Positions 26,972 through 36,433 of a stretch of DNA of 64,000 nt are shown piece after piece. The position numbers and the translations under genes were made by a program. Source of the DNA: Gimesia maris. Its GTDB lineage: Bacteria > Planctomycetota > Planctomycetia > Planctomycetales > Planctomycetaceae. The notes under the pieces are model-generated. The model was not told the DNA's origin, did no database searches, and saw only the letters and a list, made by a program, of their open reading frames with translations. Position 1 is the first letter of the stretch; each line of letters begins with the position of its first letter. The DNA lies in the NCBI RefSeq assembly GCF_008298035.1, contig NZ_CP042910.1, positions 6,696,001 to 6,760,000 of the forward strand. Direction: 5' to 3'.

Positions 26972-28459
26972 ATGGCAGACTACCTGGCAATCAACTGGGA
27001 AAAAACAGGACTCACCGGCGTGGAAGGACACATTGGTGTATCCGGTGTCTCCGTGAAACGTGCGTTTCAGATCACCTGGCCTGAACAGTTACATCCGGAA
27101 ACAGATCCTGTCTCTGCCGGCAGCTGGTTAAAAAATGAATTCAGACGGCTGAAACTGTCCGCGAAACAGATTCTGATTTCGTTTCCCCGGCACGACACAA
27201 CAATCCGCCTGCTGGAAATCCCCGAAGTTCCACTTGAAGAAGTTCCGGAAATCGTCCACCTGCAGACAGCCACCCGATCTTCGGTTCCCCTGAATCAGCT
27301 ATTGCTGGATTATCTGCTACTGCCCCCCCGCGAAGGAAAAAAAACGCGCGAAGTACTGGTGGCCAGTATCGCTAAACAGTCGCATGATCAGGCTATTAAA
27401 ACGTTTCAATCGATGGGTCTGGAAATTGCAGCCACGGGAATCAGCTCCATCAACGCAGCCGTCTGGATCAGCCACATCAAACCTGCTGTGATGGAAGCAC
27501 CCGCACTGATCGTGAATCTGGTTGAGACAAACCTCGAGATAACACTGGTCCACCAGCGACAAATATTATTTACCAGTTCCTCAGCAATGGGTTCTTCAGA
27601 CCCCTCAGTTGTAGATCAGACCATCAAGTCAGAAATCAACCGATTTCTCCTCTCGCGCAGTTCACAGCTGAGTGGTGAAAAAATAAGTCAGATTTTACTG
27701 GTTGGTGGTCGACCGGAATGCGCTGCACTGTTACAGGAACGGCAGTTGTGTGACGTCGAAATCATCAATCCCTTGCAGATGGAAACGTTTTCACAAGAGC
27801 CCCCTGAAGATCTGACTTCCCCCGGCGTTCTGGCCGGCCCATTGGGTATCCTGTATTCTCTACAGCAGAAGCATCTGGAAGTCGTAGATTTTCTGCATCC
27901 CCACAAAGCGGATCAAAAGCCGGATCGTCGCAAACTCCAGATTGGACTGGGTCTGGCCGGAACAGTGCTGATTCTGCTGACGGCTCTCTATATGACCCAC
28001 CAGAGTGTTTCGAGTCTTGATGAGCAAATTGCCGATCGACAAAAAATCCAGCGCGATCTCGATGAGCTGCTCAAACGGGGGCAGCCGACATTAGAATCTG
28101 TGGCCCTCATTCAAAAATGGGATAACTCCAATTCTAAAACGCTGAAAGTACTACAGGAACTGGATACCATTCTGCCGGGTACAGATCGCATTTACCTCAG
28201 CGAACTCGATGTCAACCGTTCAACAAGTCAGACCTCACTCAGTCGCCTGCGGGCGATTGGTAATGCAAAAGACGACCTGGATTCCCGGGACCTCAATCAG
28301 CAGTTATCCAAAAGCAACTTTCGAGTCCATCCCAAACGCAGTACAAACAAAACTTTTGATTCTGAATATCCGGTTCCCTTTGAAATCGATGCAGAAAAAC
28401 TTCCCCCCCGCGCTGCAGTCCAACAGCCCGCTGAACCAGTAAAGCAAAATGGGAATTGA
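26972..28459 (+). CDS. GspL/PilM-like actin-fold assembly protein
   Basis: The product is 495 residues. The N-terminal 300 residues form an actin-like ASKHA fold of the PilM/GspL type (MADYLAINWEKTGL, then EEVPEIVHLQTATRSSVPL). A single membrane helix lies near 325-345 (LGLAGTVLILLTALYM), followed by a PilN/GspL-like periplasmic coil and small domain with a Pro-rich end. It links the cytoplasmic GspE to the inner-membrane platform. It sits 69 bases after gspK. It is unclear whether PilM or GspL is the closer relative, so no symbol is given. Confidence 0.82.
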   Translation: MADYLAINWEKTGLTGVEGHIGVSGVSVKRAFQITWPEQLHPETDPVSAGSWLKNEFRRLKLSAKQILISFPRHDTTIRLLEIPEVPLEEVPEIVHLQTATRSSVPLNQLLLDYLLLPPREGKKTREVLVASIAKQSHDQAIKTFQSMGLEIAATGISSINAAVWISHIKPAVMEAPALIVNLVETNLEITLVHQRQILFTSSSAMGSSDPSVVDQTIKSEINRFLLSRSSQLSGEKISQILLVGGRPECAALLQERQLCDVEIINPLQMETFSQEPPEDLTSPGVLAGPLGILYSLQQKHLEVVDFLHPHKADQKPDRRKLQIGLGLAGTVLILLTALYMTHQSVSSLDEQIADRQKIQRDLDELLKRGQPTLESVALIQKWDNSNSKTLKVLQELDTILPGTDRIYLSELDVNRSTSQTSLSRLRAIGNAKDDLDSRDLNQQLSKSNFRVHPKRSTNKTFDSEYPVPFEIDAEKLPPRAAVQQPAEPVKQNGN

Positions 28460-28513
28460 TCAGGTCGGGAATCAACCTGTTTCATCCACTTTTTTGAGTT
28501 GAATGTCGAGACA

Positions 28514-30412
28514 ATGAAAAAACGTGAAAAAATATTAGCCGCAGCTTTTGGTGCCGTCATTTTGATCTGGCTGGGAATGCCTCTGATCAACAGTACGTTC
28601 ATTGAACCTGTGGAAACACGCCGGAATCAGTTAAAAGCTTTGAATCAGCAGATTGATCAACGGGAACAAAAAGAACTGGAACTGTTACGCTCTGCCAAAC
28701 AACTGGGTGCCTGGGTGGATAACAGCTTGCCCCCTGACGAACACGATGCGCAACGACTCTATCTGGAATGGTTGAATGATCTGGCAGAACTCTCCGGTTT
28801 TTCCAACCTCAAACTCTCTCCCGGTCGACGTATGCGGGAAGGAAAAACCTATATCGCGATTCAGGCTTCATTGGAAGGATCTGCTACTTATGCTCAGTTA
28901 TGTCAGTTTCTGTTACACTTCTACCAGACCGATCTGCAACAGAATATAATCAGCCTGGAACTGGACAGTACCGGCACCCGCCTGTCTGACCGACTCGAAA
29001 TCAAACTGACTGCGGAGGGACTCGCTTTAGCCAAAGCCCGGCCGCGAGAACTGCTGTTCCCCCGCGGAAAACTGGCCTCAACATTGAAGTTTGACGCGAC
29101 AAAAATGAAAGTTCACGACGTACTCGACTTTCCCAGTCAGACCCCATTTCGAATCCGCCTGGATCAGGAATTCCTGACCGTTGAAAAAGTTGAAGGTGAT
29201 ACCTGGACCGTCGTGCGCGGGGCAAACCTGACAGTTCCCGCACGCTATGAACCGGGCATACCGGTGGAGCTGGCGCCGTTAAATCAATTCACTGAAGGCA
29301 GCACACGCCTGCAGCAGCCTTTGACTCAGGATGCCGAACTGCTCAAAGTACTCAGCACAGCGCATTTTCCCATCGACCAGACATTTCTGATTCAAATTGA
29401 TAACGAACTTCTGAATGTCATTCAGAGTGGTCCGACGGAATGGAGAGTCCAGCGGGGCATGCTGAACACGAAACCGGTAGCACACGCGAAAGGCGCTATT
29501 GTTACTCAGGCCCCCCAGTATCTGCAGGCATTATACGATTACCGCTTGATCGCTCAGTCCAGTCCGTTTGCCAAACCTGTTCCCGACAAAGTCTATAAAC
29601 TGGATTTAAAAGAAATCGGAAAACAGACCGTCGTTCGGGGTAATTCGCTGAACCTTACGATTCCGCTGGAAGGTGTCAATCCGGCCCTGGCGAATCCTCA
29701 GATCACCGTCAAATCAGCTCTTCCCGGCCTGACCGCAGAGACTGACAAATTAAAATGGTCACCTGATAAAGAGCAAAAGCCAGGAAATTACCCGGTCACT
29801 ATCACTGTTATTCAGGAAGGGCAGAAAGTCGAACGCACATTCCAGCTCGACTTTCTGGAACAGAATACACCTCCGAAGATTGAAACGGTAACTTCCGCCG
29901 TCGCATACCAGACACAACCACTCTCGCTGTTTATCAAAGCAACCGACGCCGATCTTCCGACACAGAAACTTCGTTTTGGTTTAGCTGCAGGTACTCCTGA
30001 GGGAGCACAGATTAATCCTGATACGGGAGAATTAACCTGGACCCCCTCTGCATCAACAGAATTAAAAGAGTATCCGATTACAGTAACCGTGTCCGACTCA
30101 GGAACACCCCCCGTCACTTCGTCTCAGCAGATTAATGTGAAAGTCTCACTGGATGATGCATTTTTTACATTTTTAACAGGCAGCATCGAAATCGATGGTA
30201 AAAAAATCGCCTGGATCCGAAACCGGGCAACCAACCAGAAACGGGAAATTCAAGAAGGAGACACAATCGATGTCGCAGACATTCATGGCGTGGTGAAATC
30301 AATTACAGACCAGCACCTGATCCTGGAGGTCGATGGAAAACCCTGGATGCTCTCATTGGGAGAAAATTTCAGATCTCTGCGAAACCTGACCTCGCTTCCT
30401 GTGTTAAATTAG
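28514..30412 (+). CDS. GspM-like protein with Ig-like domains and a GspC-like C-terminus
   Basis: The product is 632 residues, about four times a usual GspM. ATG 28514 is preferred over TTG 28499. In order: a membrane helix (about 7-27), a coiled coil, a GspM/PilO-like ferredoxin fold (60-180), two short repeats with the pattern E-x-L-x-V-x5-W-x-V-x-RG (about 195-345), two cadherin/Ig-like domains (about 370-545), and a last segment (about 548-625) reading GSIEIDGKKIAWI, then EGDTIDVADIHGVVKSI and LEVDGKPWMLSL. That segment follows the GspC homology-region pattern. No separate gspC is present, so this protein may do both jobs. The Ig-like part would span the periplasm. Confidence 0.75.
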   Translation: MKKREKILAAAFGAVILIWLGMPLINSTFIEPVETRRNQLKALNQQIDQREQKELELLRSAKQLGAWVDNSLPPDEHDAQRLYLEWLNDLAELSGFSNLKLSPGRRMREGKTYIAIQASLEGSATYAQLCQFLLHFYQTDLQQNIISLELDSTGTRLSDRLEIKLTAEGLALAKARPRELLFPRGKLASTLKFDATKMKVHDVLDFPSQTPFRIRLDQEFLTVEKVEGDTWTVVRGANLTVPARYEPGIPVELAPLNQFTEGSTRLQQPLTQDAELLKVLSTAHFPIDQTFLIQIDNELLNVIQSGPTEWRVQRGMLNTKPVAHAKGAIVTQAPQYLQALYDYRLIAQSSPFAKPVPDKVYKLDLKEIGKQTVVRGNSLNLTIPLEGVNPALANPQITVKSALPGLTAETDKLKWSPDKEQKPGNYPVTITVIQEGQKVERTFQLDFLEQNTPPKIETVTSAVAYQTQPLSLFIKATDADLPTQKLRFGLAAGTPEGAQINPDTGELTWTPSASTELKEYPITVTVSDSGTPPVTSSQQINVKVSLDDAFFTFLTGSIEIDGKKIAWIRNRATNQKREIQEGDTIDVADIHGVVKSITDQHLILEVDGKPWMLSLGENFRSLRNLTSLPVLN

Positions 30413-30777
30413 CGTCTCTCGTTCTCTGTTCGAACAGGTGAATAGTCAATACTCCTCAAACGCCTGTTTCCCAAACCTTTCTCTCAACCAATCCCCCTAA
30501 AACATCCTATTCCCACTTTCCAGTCGACTCGTTTCTTGATGCGAGCGGATGCCACTACGCGCATCCCATTTAATAACTAACACTTACAACCACACCACTT
30601 TCTTAGAAAACCATTGATTTCTTTGGTTTTCCACCAACCTTTACTCAACCGCAATGTCAAACTTTACCGATAATAACGATTGTAGGGATTCTATCGGAGT
30701 CGATCTCATTTGAGATGCGTCCACACTTCCTGACTCTAATTCCTGAAATCAAATCCTGATAAGCACGGGGTGAAACG
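30413..30777. other. intergenic region before the secretin gene
   Basis: This 365-base gap interrupts the T2SS run. It begins with a 12-base palindrome CTGTTCGAACAG (30426-30437) and a weak dyad AACAGGTG/CGCCTGTT (30433-30440 and 30471-30478) followed by TTCCC, which could be a leaky terminator after the GspM-like gene. It is pyrimidine-rich and has no open frame of note. A promoter for the secretin gene is expected here, but none is clear. Confidence 0.35.
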
Positions 30778-33700
30778 GTGTTGTCTTACAAACTCAAAGC
30801 CAGAAAATATTCCAGACATCTCCGGTGTCTGCTGGCGGTACTCGTCCTGAGTAGTCCGTCACTTTCTGCACACGCCGAAGGCAAATTTGGTTTCTGGAAC
30901 CGTCTGCGTAAACCGGCCGAAACGCAAACCAGCGAAGCCGGCGCAGCAGTCGTTGGTTCAAAGCAGCAGGTCGAAGCTGTTCAAAAACAGGTTCGCAAAG
31001 CCAGCGATGTCGCTGAGATTTCTCTGAACCACGTTCAGGCTACCTGGGCGAAGGTATTAAAACAGGTGGCAGAACAGAGTGAGTTAACCCTGGTCATGGA
31101 CGTCGTTCCCAAAGGATTCTTTTCAAGAATCGATAAGCGGCCTCATACCCTGAGTGAAACGTTTCAGATTTTAAACCGGGAGCTTGAACCCAAGGGTTTT
31201 CGACTGCTGCAAAAAGACAGTTTCCTGATTGTGCTTGATCTTCGGGAAGCGAAAGCGAAATATATTCGACCAACCGTGCAGTCCGCTGATCGGACACCGG
31301 AAGGGACTCGACCTGGTAAGAATGACATTCGCCAGATTGAACATCTGGAGCAGACAGAAAATCCACAGAACCCAGTCACTCAGGCAGATGTGCCAGCTCG
31401 CTTTGAAAAAAGTGCGCGCAAAATACAGCAGAAGGAAGCGACTCCTCAGGTTGCAACTTTTACAGTTCAACCGCGCACTCTAAACAGTACGGAAATCCTC
31501 CGACAGTTCTACCATGCTTTCGAAACTCGTGCTGAATTACAGGGTGAAGGTCCCAATGGATTACCCGGACTGGTCGTCTTCAACAGCCAGGAAGAGAGCC
31601 TGGTCGACGAACAGACACAGGAACCACTGAAAATCATCAATACACAAATCGATTTTCGCATCGGTATTGATAAACAGAATAATGAGCTGGTTTTTGAAGC
31701 TTCTCCTTCCAAAGCGCAGGCGTTGAAAGCCACTGCATTAAAACTGGATCAGGCTGCAAAAGGATTTTCACAGTCCATTCAGCTGGTAATCGGATCACCA
31801 CAAATTGGTCAGGTAGCGCAGAAATTACATCAGCAGACCAATACCTCAACAGCTCCGCAACGATTGCCTGTTAAAACTTATTCAGACAATTTTGTCTCTC
31901 CCCGCGATCAGCAGATCAACCAGCTCAGACAGCGCGTGGATCAGATCGCATATCAGGAACAGCAACCGGGGGCAGCACAGAATCCACAACAACCCCAACC
32001 GGCTGACAAACCTGCCGAAGTCGAAAAACAGCGTTCTCTGCCTGAATTACTGCAGGATCTGAGTGGCAACGTCAATATCGAATCGGTCCCGGATCTGGGT
32101 GTCCTGATCCTGCGAGGTAAAGATGAAGATGTCAATGCGTTGATGAAAATCATCAAAGAGCTGGAAAAACTCAGCGAAGGCACTCGTCCCGATATTCATT
32201 TATTGAATTTACGACATGTGAATTCGACCGCACTTGCCGAACTGTTGAATGGAGTTTACGAAGATCTCGTTACACTGCGGGCCATTCAGGGACAGATCCA
32301 GAAAATCAAAATCATTCCTCTGGTCAAACCGAATGCATTACTGATTCTGGCACCGGATACAGATATGCCATCGATCCTCAAACTGGCAGAGGAACTGGAT
32401 CAACCTGTTAATCCATTGACCGAGTTTGGTGTCTTCCAGCTTAAGAGTGCCAGCGCCAGTCAGGTGGCTACGACGATTCGGGAATTCTATAATGAGCGTG
32501 GCGGACTGGGAACACGTATTCTCGTTTCTCCCAACATTCGCACCAACTCAATTATCGTGCAGGCACAACCCCGTGATATGCAGGAAGTCGCTGCCCTGAT
32601 TCAGAAAATCGATCTGGATCAGTCACAGGCAATCAGTCGCGTGAAAATATTCCCGTTAAAAAATGCCATCGCAGCCGACCTGGCGGAAACCCTGAATTCT
32701 ACATTGCAAAGTGTTCTGAACCCTGCTGCCGCTCAGACAGCCGGCCTGGGAACCAACATCGGCGGTGCCGGGGGCGAAGCCGCACAGCAGTTACAGGAAG
32801 CCCGTTCTGTCGTACTCGAGTTTCTCTCGCAAGAGGGAACCCAAAGCCGGGTTCTACGATCTGGTTTACTCGCGGACATACGTGTGATCGCAGATCCTCG
32901 TGCGAATACACTGGTTGTCACTGCTCCCAAAGACAGTCTGGAACTGATTGGTGCATTGATCAATCAGTTTGATGCACGCGTATCATCCGTCGCAGAACTG
33001 AAAGTTTTCACTCTCAAGAATGCGGACGCCGAATCAATGGTCACTTTACTACAGTCGACTTTTTCAGCAGACAATCAGCAGACCGATCTCGGGATTCAGA
33101 TTGCCGGCGTGAACGACGCTAACAGTAACCTGATCCCACTGAAATTTTCTGTCGATCGCCGCACAAATTCAGTGGTCGCACAGGGTGGTGCCGATGCTCT
33201 GCAGATCGTGGAAGCGATTCTACTGAAACTGGATGGTGCCGATAGCCGCAAACGCGAAACGACCGTAATTCAACTGAAAAACACACCGGTCGCTGATGTA
33301 TCCGTTGCGATCAATGAATTTCTGGATACGCAGCGTGCACTCATCGCCCAGGACCCTGACCTGATCAGCAGCTTTGAACTCCTCGAACGAGAAGTCATCG
33401 TGGTTCCCGAAGCGATCAACAATAATCTGATCATCAGCGCCACTCCCCGGTATTTTGAACAGATTTCCAATCTTGTAAAACAGCTGGATAAGGAAGCACC
33501 TCAGGTGATTATCCAGGCATTGATTGTCGAAGTCGAACTGGATAACGATGATGAGTTTGGGGTCGAGCTCGGCCTTCAGGATTCATTGCTCTTTAATCGT
33601 AGTATTATTGATAACGTGCTGACAGTGCAGCAAACCATCACCGGTCAAAACAATGTCACGCAAACCAATCAGACGATTGTATCTCAAGAAGCGACACCGG

Positions 33701-34704
33701 GATTCCTGTTTAACAGTATTAATCCGCTGGGAACTAACAACACTAATAATGTCAGTAATACGGCAGGCCAGGCGCTAAGTAATTTTTCATTACAACGCGG
33801 AAATAGTGATCTGGGGTTTGGCGGTCTGGTTTTATCCGCCAGTTCGGAATCAGTCAGCATTCTGATCCGGGCCCTGGCCGCCAAGCGAAATGTGCACGTA
33901 TTAAGTCGACCGCAGATTCGTACTGTGGATAATGTGACTGCCCAGATACAGGTCGGCCAGATTGTTCCCGTGGTGAATGGTGTTTCGGTGACCGCCGTCG
34001 GTTCTGCCAACCCGGTGATTCAACAGTCGGAAGCCGGGATTATCCTGACCGTAACTCCCCGCATCAGCCCGGATGGAAATATTGTGATGGAAACCCAGGC
34101 TGAGAAAAGTGACTTTAATGGTTCAAGCGTTCCTATCTTCACCGATGCCACAACGGGAAATGTCGTGGAATCTCCAATCAAAAATATTACCCAGGTGCAA
34201 ACAACAGTCAGTGTTCCCAACGGACAGACAGTCGTACTGGGTGGGATGATTACCGAATCGGATACGACCATCGAACGCAAGGTCCCCTGGCTGGGGGATA
34301 TACCGCTGATAGGAATCCCCTTCCGCTATGACTACAGTTCGACACGTCGCAAGGAACTACTCGTATTCCTGACGCCACGCATCATTCGTAACGATGCTGA
34401 CTCGGAGTTTATCAAACAGGTGGAATCAGAACGCATTCATCTGCAGGTCGAAAAAGCAGAACAGATGCATGGCCCGATCTTCGCAGTACCACCAGGAGAA
34501 CCGGAATTCATTCCTGAAGGAGAAGGCCTGCTGGAACCAATCCCCACCACAGTCATGCCTCAGGATAATTTGAATCCGGATGTCATCAACAATCAGCAGC
34601 CGGGTGGCGTGATTCAACAGATGAGCCATCAGGCAGAGCAACCGAAAAAACCAAAGAAGAAACCATTGATACAAAAGAAATTTCCCTATTGGGGGCGAGA
34701 TTAA
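30778..34704 (+). CDS. gspD: type II secretion secretin GspD (giant)
   Basis: The product is 1308 residues, about twice a normal GspD. GTG 30778 follows ACGGGGTGA. A signal peptide ends near SAHAEG. An N0/STN-like domain lies near 80-155, followed by a Gln-rich stretch and at least six NolW/N1-type repeats. The secretin barrel domain is complete (about 905-1205): VIIQALIVEVEL, then VLSRPQIRTVDN and the hallmark VPWLGDIPLIGIPF. It forms the outer-membrane exit pore. The extra N-repeats imply a longer periplasmic channel, as expected for the wide planctomycete periplasm. Confidence 0.93.
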   Translation: MLSYKLKARKYSRHLRCLLAVLVLSSPSLSAHAEGKFGFWNRLRKPAETQTSEAGAAVVGSKQQVEAVQKQVRKASDVAEISLNHVQATWAKVLKQVAEQSELTLVMDVVPKGFFSRIDKRPHTLSETFQILNRELEPKGFRLLQKDSFLIVLDLREAKAKYIRPTVQSADRTPEGTRPGKNDIRQIEHLEQTENPQNPVTQADVPARFEKSARKIQQKEATPQVATFTVQPRTLNSTEILRQFYHAFETRAELQGEGPNGLPGLVVFNSQEESLVDEQTQEPLKIINTQIDFRIGIDKQNNELVFEASPSKAQALKATALKLDQAAKGFSQSIQLVIGSPQIGQVAQKLHQQTNTSTAPQRLPVKTYSDNFVSPRDQQINQLRQRVDQIAYQEQQPGAAQNPQQPQPADKPAEVEKQRSLPELLQDLSGNVNIESVPDLGVLILRGKDEDVNALMKIIKELEKLSEGTRPDIHLLNLRHVNSTALAELLNGVYEDLVTLRAIQGQIQKIKIIPLVKPNALLILAPDTDMPSILKLAEELDQPVNPLTEFGVFQLKSASASQVATTIREFYNERGGLGTRILVSPNIRTNSIIVQAQPRDMQEVAALIQKIDLDQSQAISRVKIFPLKNAIAADLAETLNSTLQSVLNPAAAQTAGLGTNIGGAGGEAAQQLQEARSVVLEFLSQEGTQSRVLRSGLLADIRVIADPRANTLVVTAPKDSLELIGALINQFDARVSSVAELKVFTLKNADAESMVTLLQSTFSADNQQTDLGIQIAGVNDANSNLIPLKFSVDRRTNSVVAQGGADALQIVEAILLKLDGADSRKRETTVIQLKNTPVADVSVAINEFLDTQRALIAQDPDLISSFELLEREVIVVPEAINNNLIISATPRYFEQISNLVKQLDKEAPQVIIQALIVEVELDNDDEFGVELGLQDSLLFNRSIIDNVLTVQQTITGQNNVTQTNQTIVSQEATPGFLFNSINPLGTNNTNNVSNTAGQALSNFSLQRGNSDLGFGGLVLSASSESVSILIRALAAKRNVHVLSRPQIRTVDNVTAQIQVGQIVPVVNGVSVTAVGSANPVIQQSEAGIILTVTPRISPDGNIVMETQAEKSDFNGSSVPIFTDATTGNVVESPIKNITQVQTTVSVPNGQTVVLGGMITESDTTIERKVPWLGDIPLIGIPFRYDYSSTRRKELLVFLTPRIIRNDADSEFIKQVESERIHLQVEKAEQMHGPIFAVPPGEPEFIPEGEGLLEPIPTTVMPQDNLNPDVINNQQPGGVIQQMSHQAEQPKKPKKKPLIQKKFPYWGRD

Positions 34705-34707
34705 GTG

Positions 34708-35604
34708 ATGAAACACCTGATTATGCCTGTTCAACCTTTCCTGTTTTTGATGCTATGTGCTGCGACCTCATTCACCGGGTGTACCAGTCTGGCACTCTCA
34801 CACTGGGGTTTGAAAAAAGATCATCAATATGCGACGGCGAAAAAACCTGCGATTGAAATCGTGGCCCTCTGGGAGCCTGCGGAAGGTAAAGGCGTAGATG
34901 GTATGCCGACGCGTGGCTTTGCCGGCCAGTTGCTGTTCTTCCAGCATAACAACACCTCCCCCGTCTATGTGAAGGGAGAGGTGTATGTAAATCTATATGA
35001 TGATCAGGGAAACGCGACCGAACAGAAAAATCCAATTCATCAGTACAAATTCGATTCGGGAGCCTGGCAGGTCCACGCAGTCGAATCCACCCTCGGTCCT
35101 GCGTATCAGGTCTTTATCCCCTATGTGCGCAAAGGCAGAGATCAGGCGGAATGTGCACTCCGTGTTCAACTGACCCAAAAGGATGCACCAGAAATTTTCT
35201 CGCGGATGATTTCTGTTAAGCTGGATGGAAAAACGCCTCAGGCTACTCAAGAGTCGGTTGCACAAACACCCACAAAACAACCAGAGAAAATCAAAGTGGA
35301 AGTTGACACACTCGCCCGTCGAGAGAGTGGCAAATCACTGGAACTTTCACCAGAGCATAAACTCAGAAAGCTGAAACGCGACCTGGAAGATAGCAGTCAG
35401 ATTCAACAGGTCGGTGCCCAGACTGCTACACCGGTTGTAGACGAACGAGATGAGCGTATCCATCGCCTGGAACAACAGTTGGGTGAACTGCTCAACCAGC
35501 AGAATCGGTCCACACAGGCAAGTTACCAGACAATCAGCCCGCAGCCTTCCTCTGAGCAACCGATCCGCTACCAGCAATTCCGATTGAACAGCACAGAACA
35601 ATAA
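34708..35604 (+). CDS. lipoprotein associated with the T2SS locus
   Basis: The product is 298 residues. ATG 34708 (GTG 34705 also possible) lies just past the gspD stop and after GGGGGCGAG. A lipobox FTGC gives a lipidated Cys near residue 24. The mature part (IEIVALWEPAEGKGVDG, then FAGQLLFFQ) is a beta-rich domain, followed by a Lys/Glu linker and a C-terminal coiled coil (DERIHRLEQQLGELLNQQ). Its tight coupling to gspD suggests a pilotin-like or accessory role, but there is no similarity to known pilotins. Confidence 0.7.
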   Translation: MKHLIMPVQPFLFLMLCAATSFTGCTSLALSHWGLKKDHQYATAKKPAIEIVALWEPAEGKGVDGMPTRGFAGQLLFFQHNNTSPVYVKGEVYVNLYDDQGNATEQKNPIHQYKFDSGAWQVHAVESTLGPAYQVFIPYVRKGRDQAECALRVQLTQKDAPEIFSRMISVKLDGKTPQATQESVAQTPTKQPEKIKVEVDTLARRESGKSLELSPEHKLRKLKRDLEDSSQIQQVGAQTATPVVDERDERIHRLEQQLGELLNQQNRSTQASYQTISPQPSSEQPIRYQQFRLNSTEQ

Positions 35605-35623
35605 CTGGAAAACAAATTATTTT

Positions 35624-35652
35624 CTTTGCGGGCAGGTAGACGATGTTATAAT
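35624..35652 (+). promoter_or_regulatory. candidate promoter with perfect -10
   Basis: TATAAT at 35647-35652 matches the -10 consensus exactly and lies 50 bases before ATG 35703. The -35 region (35624-35629) is weak. It suggests the BON-like gene can be transcribed apart from gspD. Confidence 0.4.
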
Positions 35653-35702
35653 AGAGGGAGATCGAGTTTCTCCTGTTTTTCGCCCTGATATCGGAAAAAC
35701 CA

Positions 35703-36428
35703 ATGAGACATTTCACCTTCCAATGTGCTTTATATACCGTGCTTTATGCATGCCTGCCATTTGTTCTGAATACGACTGGCGAAGCACAGGTTCAGACTCT
35801 GTCCTCCAGCAATTCCTCCCAGAATGGCGGCAGCACAGGAACAACAATCGGAAATCTGAATTCCGGGAATCAGGCTGGCGGTAGTGGCAATGCTCAGTCA
35901 GGCCTTTCAACGATGGGGAATTTTCAGAATCTTAATCCCCAAAGTGGATTTATAGGGCGATCTGATGATACACAGAATAATTTTATCGGCCGTACAAACC
36001 CCCAGGGAACAACGGGTGCAAATACCGGACAGAACCGTAATTTCAACAGAGCCACAACTGGTGGATTGGGAAACAGGCAGAATCTGAATAACACAGGACA
36101 GACTGGTCCCAGGGTTCCCGAATTCCGACCTCAGTTACGCGTCGCGTTCTCCGCAGCACCCCTTCCCCTGAATAACGTCCAGACATCGATGGGAGAATCC
36201 TTCACACGCATTAAGGAACGCCACGAACGCTTACGAAATGTTGAGTTCCATTTGAATCCCGATCACAGTGTTACGCTGCGAGGCGAAGTCGAATCAGCGG
36301 GAGCCAGGAAGCTGGTTGAGTTTATGGCCATGCTGGAACCGGGAGTCAGAACGGTCAAGAATGAACTGACTGTCGCTGCTCAACCGGAAATCCCGTCACC
36401 TGCAACTCAGATTAACCAGCCCAAATAG
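35703..36428 (+). CDS. exported Asn/Gly-rich protein with BON-like domain
   Basis: The product is 241 residues. A signal peptide ends near NTTGEAQ. Residues about 30-145 are low complexity, rich in Asn, Gly, Gln, Ser and Thr. The C-terminal part (NVEFHLNPDHSVTLRGEVES, then ARKLVEFMAMLEPGVRTVKN) has the BON-domain layout, a helix then strand with the central Gly, used to contact membranes or other envelope parts. It is the last gene of the T2SS run and ends five bases from the convergent U32 gene. A surface or periplasmic structural role is likely but unproven. Confidence 0.7.
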   Translation: MRHFTFQCALYTVLYACLPFVLNTTGEAQVQTLSSSNSSQNGGSTGTTIGNLNSGNQAGGSGNAQSGLSTMGNFQNLNPQSGFIGRSDDTQNNFIGRTNPQGTTGANTGQNRNFNRATTGGLGNRQNLNNTGQTGPRVPEFRPQLRVAFSAAPLPLNNVQTSMGESFTRIKERHERLRNVEFHLNPDHSVTLRGEVESAGARKLVEFMAMLEPGVRTVKNELTVAAQPEIPSPATQINQPK

Positions 36429-36433
36429 TCGCT

